From Rhizobium subbaraonis (lineage in GTDB: Bacteria > Pseudomonadota > Alphaproteobacteria > Rhizobiales > Rhizobiaceae), in the NCBI RefSeq assembly GCF_900220975.1, contig NZ_OBQD01000003.1:186001-250000 (forward strand): a stretch of DNA of 64,000 bases, read 5' to 3'. Shown in pieces: positions 17,022-25,647 of the stretch. Below the pieces are notes generated by a model, which did no database searches, was not told the DNA's origin, and worked only from the letters and a program-made list of their open reading frames with translations. The translations under genes were made by a program, and so were the position numbers. Numbering within the stretch: position 1 is the first letter of the stretch; each line of letters opens with the position of its first letter.

Positions 17022-17660
17022 ATGGCCGACAAAACCGAAAAGCTTCTGTCCGTGCTGAAACTCCAGCCGGTGGTTCCGGTCCTGATCATCGACGATGCCG
17101 CCACCGCGGTGCCGCTTGCGCGCGCGCTCGTCGCCGGAGGCCTCAAGGCCATCGAGATCACGCTTCGCACCCCCGCTGCGCTGGACGCGATCCGGTTGGT
17201 CGCCAACGAGGTGGAAGGGGCGGTTGCCGGCGCCGGCACGATCCTCAACGCGGCCCAGTTCGATCAGGCGGTCGAGGCGGGCTCGCAGTTCATCGTCAGT
17301 CCCGGGACGACGCAGGAACTGCTGGATGCCGCCTCCGCGTCGTCCGTACCGCTCCTGCCCGGTGCAGCGACGGCCAGCGAGGTCATGGCCTTGCGCGAGG
17401 AAGGCTACCAGGTGCTGAAATTCTTCCCTGCCGAGCAGGCAGGCGGCGCCAGCTACCTCAAGGCGCTGTCGTCCCCGCTTGCCGGCACGCTGTTCTGCCC
17501 GACCGGCGGTATCTCGCTTGCAAACGCCAGGGACTATCTCTCGCTGCCGAACGTCATCTGCGTTGGCGGCTCCTGGGTCGCGCCGAAGGAACTGGTCGCA
17601 AAGGGCGACTGGGCCGGCATCACGAAACTTGCAGCGGAAGCCGCGGGCCTGAAGGGCTGA
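17022..17660 (+). CDS. eda: 2-dehydro-3-deoxy-phosphogluconate (KDPG) aldolase
   Basis: A 212-residue class I aldolase that splits KDPG into pyruvate and glyceraldehyde-3-phosphate, the last step of the Entner-Doudoroff pathway, the main hexose route in rhizobia. The Schiff-base lysine is Lys133 in LKFFPAE, with Glu45 in IEITLRTP and the phosphate-binding CPTGGI block. The ATG lies 220 bp from the divergent CYTH gene; the frame is open upstream but without family sequence. Alone in its unit, followed by a clear terminator. A 4-hydroxy-2-oxoglutarate aldolase activity is possible as in other Eda proteins. Confidence 0.95.
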   Translation: MADKTEKLLSVLKLQPVVPVLIIDDAATAVPLARALVAGGLKAIEITLRTPAALDAIRLVANEVEGAVAGAGTILNAAQFDQAVEAGSQFIVSPGTTQELLDAASASSVPLLPGAATASEVMALREEGYQVLKFFPAEQAGGASYLKALSSPLAGTLFCPTGGISLANARDYLSLPNVICVGGSWVAPKELVAKGDWAGITKLAAEAAGLKG

Positions 17661-17694
17661 AAGCCCGACGCCCGCCAAGGCTGCCAGGAACACC

Positions 17695-17730
17695 ATCGCC
17701 GTCCGGTTCCGCCGGGCGGCGATTTCTTTT
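17695..17730 (+). terminator. Rho-independent terminator after eda
   Basis: ATCGCCGTCCGG (17695-17706) pairs with CCGGGCGGCGAT (17712-17723), 12 bp including one wobble, with a 5-base loop, followed by TTCTTTT. It starts 34 bases after the eda stop. Confidence 0.85.
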
Positions 17731-17809
17731 CCTGCAAGCAGCGTTTGTATTCCCGCGGTCGCATTCCTATGTCTCAATCCGACGTCATCACGGCAAGGGA
17801 GTAAATGCG

Positions 17810-18526
17810 ATGTTTGATGCGAAGAAGTTGCTGGATCAGTTTCTCGGATCGCAGGTTCCCGGTGCCGGCGGCACCGTTCGCGAAAGGGCCGGCCAGGTCG
17901 GCCAGATGGCCAAGGACAATCCGCTGGCGGCGGGCGCGATTGCCGGCATCCTGCTCGGCACGAGCGGCGGCCGGCAGGTCGCGGGCGGCGCACTGAAGCT
18001 CGGCGGGCTCGCCGCGATCGCCGGCCTGGGCTATCAGGCCTACAAGAACTACAAGAACGGTCAGTCTCCGGCGGATGCCGCCCAGGCGGCGCCGAAGGAA
18101 CCCCAACTGCTGCCGCCGCCCTCGAATTCGGGGTTTGCGACCGAGACCGTCAGCGACGATTTCGCCCTGACGCTGGTCCGGGCGATGATTGCGGCCTCGC
18201 GTGCCGACGGCCACATCGACGACGGCGAACGCGCGCATATCGTCGACAAGCTCAAGGTGTCGGGTATCGGCGGCGATGCCGCTTCCTTCCTCGAGCAGGA
18301 ACTTGCCAACCCGGTCGATCTCGACAGCATCGTCGCAGCAGCCAAGACCGAAGAGCAGCGCGTCGAGCTGTACACGGCCTCGCGATTGACGATCGAGCCC
18401 AATAGCCGTGCCGAACGCGGTTATCTTGACCTGCTTGCCGGCCGGTTGGCTCTGCCGGACGCGCTGGTCGATCATATCGAGGCGACGGTTTCCTCGGCGA
18501 AGGCTCCCGCCGGCCCCTGGGCCTGA
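17810..18526 (+). CDS. DUF533 / TerB-like membrane-associated protein
   Basis: A 238-residue protein of the DUF533 family (YebE-like). The N-terminal part is glycine- and alanine-rich and may insert in the membrane (about 38-70, AAGAIAGILLGTSGGR and GGLAAIAGLGYQAY). The C-terminal part (about 118-230) resembles the helical TerB fold, with acidic residues in ASRADGHIDDGERAHI like the metal-site helix of TerB. AAGGGAG precedes the ATG. Function is unknown; it has its own unit between eda and a GNAT gene. Confidence 0.85.
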   Translation: MFDAKKLLDQFLGSQVPGAGGTVRERAGQVGQMAKDNPLAAGAIAGILLGTSGGRQVAGGALKLGGLAAIAGLGYQAYKNYKNGQSPADAAQAAPKEPQLLPPPSNSGFATETVSDDFALTLVRAMIAASRADGHIDDGERAHIVDKLKVSGIGGDAASFLEQELANPVDLDSIVAAAKTEEQRVELYTASRLTIEPNSRAERGYLDLLAGRLALPDALVDHIEATVSSAKAPAGPWA

Positions 18527-18635
18527 TCGGACCCATCACCACTTTGCATTTGTCTGTGGACGCCCTCTGTCCTATGGCTCTATTGCCCTCGGTCGCGCAA
18601 CGGCCGGGGCATGGCTACGGCGACGGGAGGATGGA

Positions 18636-19328
18636 ATGCGCGACCTGAAGGACTGGAAAGGCTGCCCGGCACCGGCGCCCGTCGTGCTCGAAGGGCGCTT
18701 CGTCAGGATCGAGCCCTATGATCGGACAGCGCACCTGCAAGACCTGTGGGATGCGTTTGGCGGAATGGCGATCAATCCGCTCCTGACCTATTTCGCGCAG
18801 AACGATTTTGGCGGCATCGAGGATTTCGACGCGTGGCTCTCAGCCGTCCAGAAGGGCGGCTGGGTCACCGAGATCTTCCGCGACAAGGCAAGCGGCAAGG
18901 TCGTCGGCATGGCCAACTACATGCGCCCCGATCCGGCCAATGGCGTCGTCGAGATCGGCGGGATCGCGCATGGGCCGGCGATGGCGCGTTCGCCGTTGTC
19001 GACCGAGGGCCATTATCTTCTCGCCAGGCACGTCTTCGAGGATCTGGGCTATCGCCGCTACGAGTGGAAGTGCCACAACCTGAACGAAGCCAGCAAGCGC
19101 ACGGCGCAAAGGCTGGGCTTCACTTTCGAAGGCGTCTTTCGCCAGCACATGCTGTCCAAGGGACAGAACCGGGATACCGCGTGGTTTTCCATCATCGACA
19201 GCGAGTGGCCGGTCGTCGCCCGCGCGTTCGAGGCGTGGCTATCGCCCGACAATTTCGACGCGCAGGGCAGGCAGAAGCGGCGGCTGGAAGACTTCCGCTC
19301 GGAATTCAGCGGGAAGGAGGCATCGTGA
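18636..19328 (+). CDS. GNAT-family N-acetyltransferase (RimJ/RimL-like)
   Basis: A 230-residue acetyltransferase of the RimJ/RimL type (Acetyltransf_3). Core strands are seen in GKVVGMANYMRPDP and VVEIGGIAHG, and the typical C-terminal block EWKCHNLNEASKRTAQRLGF with FEGVFRQHM. Family members acetylate the alpha-amino group of proteins or small amines; the substrate here is unknown. ATG 18636 has CGGGAGG nearby. Its stop overlaps the GTG of the next gene (GTGA), indicating translational coupling. Confidence 0.92.
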   Translation: MRDLKDWKGCPAPAPVVLEGRFVRIEPYDRTAHLQDLWDAFGGMAINPLLTYFAQNDFGGIEDFDAWLSAVQKGGWVTEIFRDKASGKVVGMANYMRPDPANGVVEIGGIAHGPAMARSPLSTEGHYLLARHVFEDLGYRRYEWKCHNLNEASKRTAQRLGFTFEGVFRQHMLSKGQNRDTAWFSIIDSEWPVVARAFEAWLSPDNFDAQGRQKRRLEDFRSEFSGKEAS

Positions 19329-19540
19329 CCGGGTCGAATGACAAGAGCGGCCGCTCCGCCGCCATCGCTGCGGCCGTTATCCTGCTTGTGACGGGTATCG
19401 TCTTCTTCATCCTGCCGAACGTGATGATTTCGCTCGCCAGCATTTCACCCTGGCTGTCGGCCTCGCTGGCCGCAATCCTGGTGCTCGCCTTCTTCCTGCT
19501 GTTCTGGCTGCGCGCCCGCTATCAGCGCGGACGCGAATAA
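19325..19540 (+). CDS. Small two-span membrane protein, coupled to the GNAT gene
   Basis: A 71-residue hypothetical membrane protein. After a short polar head (TGSNDKSGR) there are two hydrophobic spans (about 11-34 and 40-62) and a basic tail RARYQRGRE, giving an N-in/C-in prediction. It starts with GTG overlapping the stop of the upstream gene, with AAGGAGGC ahead. The overlap and strong ribosome-binding site support a real gene. Function unknown. Confidence 0.75.
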   Translation: MTGSNDKSGRSAAIAAAVILLVTGIVFFILPNVMISLASISPWLSASLAAILVLAFFLLFWLRARYQRGRE

Positions 19541-19568
19541 CCCGTTCCTCTGTCGGCAACCGGCCCAA

Positions 19569-20621
19569 TCAGGCCTGCAGCGAGGCGCCGAGCAGGATCA
19601 GCCCGAGCGCGAGCACCAGAACGGCGCCCAGAATTTCGATCGCGCTGCCGACGCGCAGGGCCGCGTTCTCGCTGCCGGCAAAGCGCATCGCCGCCCCTTT
19701 GGCCGTGACGGCGAGCGTCGCAAGGATCGACACGGTGATCGCCGTGCCGATCGACATGGCAAAGACCGAGAGCACGCCGCCGAGATAGAGGCCGTTCAAC
19801 AGGGCGAACGACAGCACGATCAGCGCGCCCGAGCAGGGGCGCAGGCCGACGGCGACGATCGCCGACCAGGCTTCGCGCAACGCGAAGCGATCGCCTTTCA
19901 GGAGTTCCGGATCCGGGGCATGGGCATGGCCGCAGGTGGAGCAGACGTCTCCCGGCCCGTGCGAATGCCCGTGATGGCCGTGATGCACATGGTCATGGTG
20001 ATGATGCCCGTGATCTGCATGCGCGTGCGAAGAGGCGGAACCGGCGCCAGCCAGCGCCCCTTCCCGTACAACGACAGGGCCGCGCCGCCAGAGCTTGCGG
20101 TAGAGAAGCCAGGCGCCAAACGCGGCGATCAGTGCGTAGCTTATCGATTCCAGCGTCTGCGTCGCCTGGGTCATCGAGATCGCGGTGCCGCGCAGCAGCA
20201 GATAGGCAGCGCCGACAAGCAGGATCGCAACGACGCCCTGCAGCAGGGACGAGAGGAAGGACAGGAACACGCCGCGCTTGAGCTCGATTTCGTTGGCGAG
20301 CATGTAGGAGGAGATCACCGCCTTGCCATGGCCGGGGCCGGCGGCATGAAAGACCCCGTAGGCGAAGGAGAGGCCGACGAGCGTGGAAGCGGCCCAAGGA
20401 TTTTCGCGCATGTTCTTCAATGCGCCGGTCAGCAGCCGGTAGAAGGCCTGCTGCTCTGCATTGACCCAGGCGAAGAAGCCGCCGAACAGGCCGGTCGTCT
20501 GGAAGGACGGTTCCGCGCTGCCGATGCCGAGCGGCGACTGGGCATGTGCCACGCCAAGACCCGCGACGACGAGCAGGGCTACGGCGACGGCGATGCGCCG
20601 GGCGTTCCGGTTCTTCAGCAT
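19569..20621 (-). CDS. NicO-family nickel/cobalt exporter
   Basis: A 350-residue inner-membrane metal efflux protein of the RcnA/NicO family. It has an N-terminal hydrophobic segment that may be a signal or first span, about six further spans, the family motif HAAGPGHGKAVI with metal-binding histidines, and a long histidine-rich cytoplasmic loop (about 190-235, e.g. [20 protein letters not shown]) before GLRPCSGALIVL. It overlaps the upstream DUF1007 gene by 7 bp, so they form one unit. Metal specificity (Ni, Co, perhaps Zn) cannot be read from sequence. Confidence 0.92.
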   Translation of the reverse strand: MLKNRNARRIAVAVALLVVAGLGVAHAQSPLGIGSAEPSFQTTGLFGGFFAWVNAEQQAFYRLLTGALKNMRENPWAASTLVGLSFAYGVFHAAGPGHGKAVISSYMLANEIELKRGVFLSFLSSLLQGVVAILLVGAAYLLLRGTAISMTQATQTLESISYALIAAFGAWLLYRKLWRRGPVVVREGALAGAGSASSHAHADHGHHHHDHVHHGHHGHSHGPGDVCSTCGHAHAPDPELLKGDRFALREAWSAIVAVGLRPCSGALIVLSFALLNGLYLGGVLSVFAMSIGTAITVSILATLAVTAKGAAMRFAGSENAALRVGSAIEILGAVLVLALGLILLGASLQA

Positions 20622-21256
20622 GTCACCTCCAGCCGGGTTGCGAAGAGCTTGGACATGTCGGTTCCCGTCGGGTCGTTCCAGAAGGCATCCGTCAGGGTTC
20701 CCTCGTTCTGTGCCAGCACCTCGTCCGGGTCTGGGCGAACCACTTGATGCTTGCAGGATGCGAACTTGTCGCCGATGACGACCATGCTTTCGTCGGTCGG
20801 GAAATCCATCGAGGCATACATCGTGGGATCGTAGACGCCGAAAGTGAGCTTTCCTTTCAGCGGCATGGCTTGCGCCGGCTTCAGCGAGAAGAACATCAGG
20901 AGCTGGCCGTCCTTGAAGTCCACATTGATCGCGCTGGGCTTGGTGACTTTCACATCCTTCCCGTCCTCCGAGACCGTCGTGTAGTAGCTGAACTCCTCAA
21001 GCGACTCCAGCACGGTCTGGCCTACTTCGGCCAGCTCGTCGGGATCGAGCTGCAGGTTGCCGTTCTTGTCGAAGTCGAGCACGACGCTGGACGAGAACAT
21101 CTCGTCGAACCGCCAGACGTTGCGCATCTCCGAAACCGTTCCATCCTCGCCGGCGACAACCTCCAGCCTGGCCTCGGCGAAGATATGGGGATGGGCAAAG
21201 GCCGCAGCAGGCAGGAGCCATGCGGCGCCAGCTAGCAGGAGGGGGGCGGGTTTCAT
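20615..21256 (-). CDS. DUF1007 periplasmic protein, partner of the NicO exporter
   Basis: A 213-residue DUF1007 protein. A signal peptide is clear (MKPAPLLLAGAAW to FAHP, cleavage about residue 18), and the mature N-terminus HPHIFAEARLEV with its HxH is the family mark and a likely metal site. An EF-hand-like acidic loop, DFDKNGNLQLDPDE, lies near residue 60. DUF1007 genes are regularly next to nicO/rcnA-like genes, suggesting a periplasmic metal-binding partner. Start is ATG 21256; a TTG two codons earlier sits closer to AGGAAG and is possible. First gene of the unit. Confidence 0.9.
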   Translation of the reverse strand: MKPAPLLLAGAAWLLPAAAFAHPHIFAEARLEVVAGEDGTVSEMRNVWRFDEMFSSSVVLDFDKNGNLQLDPDELAEVGQTVLESLEEFSYYTTVSEDGKDVKVTKPSAINVDFKDGQLLMFFSLKPAQAMPLKGKLTFGVYDPTMYASMDFPTDESMVVIGDKFASCKHQVVRPDPDEVLAQNEGTLTDAFWNDPTGTDMSKLFATRLEVTC

Positions 21257-21363
21257 GGGCAAACGCTTCCTGTCGAGGGCAGCTTTTTCGATTCGCCATC
21301 AAATGTAGCGTAAATGGGCCGGAATTAGGACTTCGCGGCCGGGCGAACGGTTGCGCAAGCAGT

Positions 21364-22278
21364 TCAGGTGCGCGCTGCCGCCGCGTCACCATACTTCTTG
21401 AACCAGTTGTACAGGAAGTCGACGAAGGTGCGGACCTTTGCCGGAAGATAACGCCGGTGGGGATAGATCGCGTAGATACCGCGGTCGGCGGGCAGAAAAT
21501 CGTCGAGAATGGCGATGAGCCTGCCGGAATCGATGCCGTTTCGCGCTACGAACTCGGGCACCTGCGCGATGCCGAGGCTGCTCTCGGCTGCGCGCACGGC
21601 CGACGTCGGGCTGTTCACTTCAATGTGACCGCTGACGGGAACGCTGAAATTCGTGCCCTTGGCATCGATGAAGCGCCAGTTGCTGTGCGACTTGCCATTG
21701 GTGTCGATGATGCAGGGGAAACGCGAGAGTTCTGACGGGTGCGCGATCGGCCCGGTCTTTTCCAGGAACTGCGGCGAGGCGCAGATCTTCAGGTAGAAGT
21801 CGCCGAGCTTGCGGGCGATGAGGGTGGAATCCTCCAGCCGCGTGATGCGGATCGCGACGTCGAAGCCTTCCTCGACCAGATCGACGAAGCGATCGTCGGA
21901 GACGATCTCCAGCGACAGTTCCGGGTGCTCGCGGCCGAAGTCGATCAATGACTGACCGATCTCGGCATCGACGAAGGTGCGCGGTGCGGAGATCTTCAGC
22001 TTGCCCTTCAGGTCCGTGTTCTTCTCGCGCACGAGATCTGCAAGGTTGTCGATTTCCTTGAGGATCTCCGAGGCGGTGCGATAGTAGGTGTGGCCCGCCT
22101 CCGTCATCGAGAATTGCCGCGTGGTGCGGTTCAGAAGCAGCGCGCCGAGCTCGTCTTCCAGCTCGCGCACATATTTGGACAGGAGCGCCTTGGATTTGCC
22201 GACCTTGCGGGAGGCGGCGGAGAAGCCTTCTGCATCGACGACGTCGATATAGGCGCGAATGCGGGTCAACGTATCCAT
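21364..22278 (-). CDS. LysR-family transcriptional regulator
   Basis: A 304-residue LysR regulator. The winged HTH fills about residues 1-60 (FSAASRKVGKSKALLSKYVRELEDELGALLLNRTTRQ) and the rest is the periplasmic-binding-like effector domain with DDRFVDLVEEGFDVAIRI, the pattern of the CrgA/PecT-like subgroup. It stands alone, facing away from odc across a 530-bp gap. LysR proteins usually act on the divergent gene, so odc is the obvious candidate, but no T-N11-A site is obvious. Confidence 0.93.
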   Translation of the reverse strand: MDTLTRIRAYIDVVDAEGFSAASRKVGKSKALLSKYVRELEDELGALLLNRTTRQFSMTEAGHTYYRTASEILKEIDNLADLVREKNTDLKGKLKISAPRTFVDAEIGQSLIDFGREHPELSLEIVSDDRFVDLVEEGFDVAIRITRLEDSTLIARKLGDFYLKICASPQFLEKTGPIAHPSELSRFPCIIDTNGKSHSNWRFIDAKGTNFSVPVSGHIEVNSPTSAVRAAESSLGIAQVPEFVARNGIDSGRLIAILDDFLPADRGIYAIYPHRRYLPAKVRTFVDFLYNWFKKYGDAAAART

Positions 22279-22810
22279 GCAAATCCTGTTCTAGCTTGCG
22301 CAGCCTTCGGAATGTCGTGGGATAGCCCAAAATTTTCAATAGCGGCTTCAAAAAACTCTTGATTGCGACAGGGAATCTTCTTATCTCCCCCTTGCCCAAA
22401 GTCGCACGTGCCTGTGGGTGTCCGCCGACCCTCGAACTGGGAGCAATCCCTAAGGTGAGGTCATCGGTAAGGTACCTGGAACTAACCGCTCCAGTCGCTA
22501 TTCCGGCCAACCGGGAAATGCGAGGACATCTTGAAGCAACGACGGTGCGGGCCTTTCTGGTGTCTGCCGGCTTTCCATCAGCCGGGGTTACTGAAGAGGC
22601 ACACCTTCATTGCCGGAAGTGCGGTTGGGATCACCCCCTCCAATCCATGGCAGACAAAGCCGAATCCGAGCCTAGGCGGGCTCAGGTTCACCGTTCGCGC
22701 ATATGCGCATGCTTGGTTCCGGGGTCTCCACCGGCTGGTACCATAGCGTGTTCGCGTATGCCCTTTGTCCTCCGGTTTTTCCGGAGCGCTGGATCATGGG
22801 GAATACTGAC
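22279..22810 (+). other. Long structured leader of the ornithine decarboxylase gene
   Basis: This 530-bp gap has several hairpins in its distal part: CCGGCT/AGCCGG (22567-22585), GAGCC/GGCTC (22668-22683), a 12-bp palindrome GCGCATATGCGC (22697-22708), and CTCCGG/CCGGAG with a T5 loop (22770-22786) about 25 bases before the odc ATG. An RNA motif called speF is known upstream of alphaproteobacterial ornithine decarboxylases (Rfam family, from memory); this may be it, but I could not match a consensus. The odc frame stays open back to about 22703, so a leader peptide or longer N-terminus is also conceivable. Confidence 0.45.
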
Positions 22811-23944
22811 ATGGCGACTGCACGCATCATCGACTTCCTGAACACCCGACGTCCCGACGGCCCGTGCCTCGTGGTCGACCTCGACGTCGTGCGCGACAAC
22901 TTCAAGGCGTTCCGCCACGCGATGCCCGACAGCGCCATCTACTACGCCGTCAAGGCCAATCCGGCGCCGGAACTTCTGCGTCTTCTTGCGAGCATGGGTT
23001 CCAATTTCGATTGCGCGTCCGTCGCCGAAATCGAAATGGCACTGGATGCCGGCGCGACGCCTGCCCGCATCTCGTTCGGCAACACGATCAAGAAGGAGCG
23101 CGACATTGCCCGCGCCCATGCGCTGGGGGTCTCCCTCTTCGCCGTCGATTGCCATGAGGAAGTCGAGAAGATTTCCCGTGCGGCTCCCGGCGCGCGCGTC
23201 TTCTGCCGCGTGCTGACGGACGGCGAGGGTGCGGAATGGCCGCTGTCGCGCAAGTTCGGCTGCGTGCCGCAGATGGCCGTCGACGTGCTCGTCTACGCTC
23301 ACCAGCTCGGCCTCGTCTCCTACGGCGTCTCGTTCCATGTCGGTTCGCAGATGACGAAGCTCGACGCCTGGGATGCGGCGCTCTCCGACGCCAAGCGCGT
23401 CTTCGTGCAGCTGGCCAAGCAGGGCATCGAGCTGAAGATGGTCAACATGGGCGGTGGCTTTCCGACCAAGTACCTGCGCGACGTGCCCTCCGCGGAGGCT
23501 TACGGCCAGGCGATCTTCGGCGCGCTGAAGAAGCACTTCGGCAACCACATCCCGGAGACGATCATCGAGCCGGGCCGCGGCATGGTCGGCAATGCCGGCG
23601 TGATCAAGGCGGAAGTGGTGCTGGTTTCGAAGAAGTCGGATAACGACGCCCATCGCTGGGTGTTCCTCGACATCGGCAAGTTCGGCGGTCTCGCCGAGAC
23701 GATGGACGAGGCGATCCGCTACCCGATCCGCACCGCGCGCGACGGCGACGAGATGCAGCCCTGCGTGCTTGCCGGCCCGACCTGCGATTCGGCCGACGTG
23801 CTCTACGAGAAGAACATGTACCCGCTGCCGATCACCCTTTCGATCGGCGACGAGGTGCTGATCGAGGGCACTGGCGCCTATACGACGACCTACTCGGCCG
23901 TCGCCTTCAACGGTTTCGAGCCGCTGAAGGCCTACGTGATCTGA
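22811..23944 (+). CDS. odc: Ornithine (lysine/ornithine) decarboxylase, PLP group IV
   Basis: A 377-residue enzyme that converts ornithine to putrescine, the start of polyamine synthesis; the rhizobial form often also takes lysine. The PLP lysine is Lys48 in YYAVKANP, the phosphate-binding glycine run is EPGRGMVGN, and the catalytic Cys lies in GPTCDSADV, all typical of the alanine racemase-fold decarboxylases. I use ATG 22811, which gives the usual 377 residues; an in-frame ATG at 22796 would add MGNTD. A hairpin and GGGGA stand before the start. A GNAT gene follows after about 100 bp. Confidence 0.96.
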   Translation: MATARIIDFLNTRRPDGPCLVVDLDVVRDNFKAFRHAMPDSAIYYAVKANPAPELLRLLASMGSNFDCASVAEIEMALDAGATPARISFGNTIKKERDIARAHALGVSLFAVDCHEEVEKISRAAPGARVFCRVLTDGEGAEWPLSRKFGCVPQMAVDVLVYAHQLGLVSYGVSFHVGSQMTKLDAWDAALSDAKRVFVQLAKQGIELKMVNMGGGFPTKYLRDVPSAEAYGQAIFGALKKHFGNHIPETIIEPGRGMVGNAGVIKAEVVLVSKKSDNDAHRWVFLDIGKFGGLAETMDEAIRYPIRTARDGDEMQPCVLAGPTCDSADVLYEKNMYPLPITLSIGDEVLIEGTGAYTTTYSAVAFNGFEPLKAYVI

Positions 23945-24040
23945 ACCGATCGAGGCGGCTCCCGCGGCAGGCGGGAGCGCCACTCACAATTTGAGATCCG
24001 ATGACCGCTGGTGGCGGCAATTGAAGTTCGGGAGGCCGGG

Positions 24041-24628
24041 ATGGCCACTGTTCTTGGTTCTGTTCGCGCGTTCTTCGCGCAGTCCGCATTCGCAATCGAC
24101 CGGGAAAACGCCGGCGACGTGGTGGCGCGCGAGCGCCTGCTCGACCGCGCCATGGGCGAGGGGCGTTTCCGCAAGTCCTCCGAGAAGCTGCGCCGCGGCC
24201 GGTTGCCCGCCGAGGGGCTGGCGCTCGTCGCGCGCGACGGTGACGGCCATGTCATCGGCACGGTGCGGCTGTGGAACGTCGAAGCGGGCGTGGATGCTTC
24301 CGGCAATCCCGTGCCCGCACTTCTCCTCGGCCCGCTCGCCGTCGATCCCGACCACGAGGGCAAGGGTATCGGGGGTGCGCTGATGCGCGCTGCGATTACC
24401 GAGGCTGCTAGCCGCGGCCACGGCGCGGTGCTGCTCGTCGGCGACGCGCCTTATTACGAGCGCTTCGGCTTCTTTGCCGGCAAGACCGCCCATCTCGTCA
24501 TGCCCGGCCCGTTCGAGCGCCATCGCTTCCTGGCGCTGGAGCTGAAGGACGGCTGGCTGGAAGGCGCGGCAGGCATGCTCGTCGCCTCCGGCCGGCGTCT
24601 CGGCCACGAACTGCGCAAGGCGGCCTGA
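24041..24628 (+). CDS. GNAT-family N-acetyltransferase (YhbS-like)
   Basis: A 195-residue acetyltransferase. The acetyl-CoA loop is visible in LAVDPDHEGKGIGGALMRAAI (the Q/RxxGxG/A region is DHEGKGIGG), with VGDAPYYERFGFF following, the pattern of YhbS-type enzymes. ATG 24041 has GGGAGGCCGG directly ahead; GTG 24011 in the same frame is less likely. It lies downstream of odc on the same strand, as commonly seen in rhizobia, so the substrate might be a polyamine or an amine metabolite (inference). Confidence 0.9.
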   Translation: MATVLGSVRAFFAQSAFAIDRENAGDVVARERLLDRAMGEGRFRKSSEKLRRGRLPAEGLALVARDGDGHVIGTVRLWNVEAGVDASGNPVPALLLGPLAVDPDHEGKGIGGALMRAAITEAASRGHGAVLLVGDAPYYERFGFFAGKTAHLVMPGPFERHRFLALELKDGWLEGAAGMLVASGRRLGHELRKAA

Positions 24629-24711
24629 GACAGGCCGGCTCGCCCGGTGCCGTGACATAGTTGCAACGGCCGCGAGCGCGCGCGGAATTTCCGTGCGCAC
24701 TCGTTAAACTA

Positions 24712-24725
24712 TTGATCCATCTCAA
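24712..24725 (+). promoter_or_regulatory. FNR/FixK-like box upstream of ompW
   Basis: TTGATCCATCTCAA matches the TTGAT-N4-ATCAA consensus at nine of ten half-site positions and lies about 80 bp before the ompW ATG. OmpW genes are often under oxygen control by FNR-type regulators (established in enterics). No other part of the promoter is clear. Confidence 0.5.
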
Positions 24726-24805
24726 CTCCTCCTTGCGCGGCCGCCGATAGTGGCGGTGTGGCAGCGGCATGTTCCGCTGCCGTTCATCGATCAAGGAGAG
24801 AAGAG

Positions 24806-25498
24806 ATGCCCAATACCCTGACCCGTTCCCTGAGCCTTTTTGCAGCTGTGGCGCTCGCGGCGATCGGGCAGGCGGCGACGGCGGCCGACCTGACGCCGGC
24901 GCCGGCCGCAGAAGCGGTCGCGGCAGACGTCGAAGCGCTCGGCCCCTGGCAGATCCGTCTGCGCGCGCTCGGCGTGATCACCAACAATTCCGGTCACGTC
25001 AACGGCATCAGCGGTTCGGATCTGTCCTACAGCGACACGATCGTCCCGGAACTCGACATCACCTACTACTTCACCAACAACATCGCGGCCGAACTGATCC
25101 TCGGCACGACCTATGCCAATATCGACGCGGCCGGCTCGATCGACGCGCTCGGCAAGGTCGGTAAGACCTGGCTGCTGCCGCCGACGTTGACGCTGCAGTA
25201 CCACTTCACCGACTTCGGCGCGTTCAAGCCCTATGTGGGCGCGGGTGTGAACTACACCCTGTTCTACAACCAGTCCGGAAAGGGCGCGTTTTCGGACCTC
25301 GACGTCAAGAACGAGTTCGGCGCCGCCCTCCAGGTCGGCTTCGACTATATGATCGATGAACACTGGGGCGTGAACTTCGACGTCAAGAAGCTGTTCCTGG
25401 AGCCGGAATGGAAGGTCAAGCTCGACGGGGCGCCGCTATCGGGCAAGGCGAAGCTCGATCCCTGGCTGATCGGCACCGGTATAACCTATCGCTTCTAG
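24806..25498 (+). CDS. OmpW-family outer membrane beta-barrel protein
   Basis: A 230-residue outer-membrane protein. Signal peptide MPNTLTRS to ATAAD (cleavage near residue 26), then alternating beta strands: GPWQIRLRALGVIT, IVPELDITYYFTNNIAAELILG, LLPPTLTLQYHF, FKPYVGAGVNYTLFY, FGAALQVGFDYMID, and a C-terminal strand ending ...WLIGTGITYRF with terminal Phe, the assembly signal for outer-membrane insertion. OmpW barrels have a hydrophobic channel for small molecules. ATG 24806 follows AAGGAGAGAAGAG. A possible FNR box lies upstream. Confidence 0.93.
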   Translation: MPNTLTRSLSLFAAVALAAIGQAATAADLTPAPAAEAVAADVEALGPWQIRLRALGVITNNSGHVNGISGSDLSYSDTIVPELDITYYFTNNIAAELILGTTYANIDAAGSIDALGKVGKTWLLPPTLTLQYHFTDFGAFKPYVGAGVNYTLFYNQSGKGAFSDLDVKNEFGAALQVGFDYMIDEHWGVNFDVKKLFLEPEWKVKLDGAPLSGKAKLDPWLIGTGITYRF

Positions 25499-25568
25499 GA
25501 CGGGCCTCGGTAGGGGAGGGCCGTCCGCCGCATCGGGGAGATTGCGGGCGGTCTCCCGTCAATAAAGC

Positions 25569-25598
25569 GATCACGGGCATTGTAAAATGCGCGTGATC
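25569..25598 (+). terminator. Hairpin between ompW and the serine hydrolase gene
   Basis: GATCACGGGCATT and AATGCGCGTGATC form a 13-bp stem with one mismatch and a GTAA loop. There is no T-run; it may be a terminator for ompW, or an operator for the gene that starts 50 bases later. A looser GC-rich hairpin, GGACGG/CCGTCC (25498-25527), lies right at the ompW stop. Confidence 0.45.
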
Positions 25599-25647
25599 AC
25601 CGGCTGCAGGTCGGGAAATCTGCCGGCGGGCGCACTACGTCGGGGAC

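Noticed and set aside
22703-22810. Extended N-terminus of ornithine decarboxylase
   Set aside because: The added 36 residues have no family resemblance, run through hairpins, and the protein from 22811 already has normal length. Kept only as possible leader peptide.
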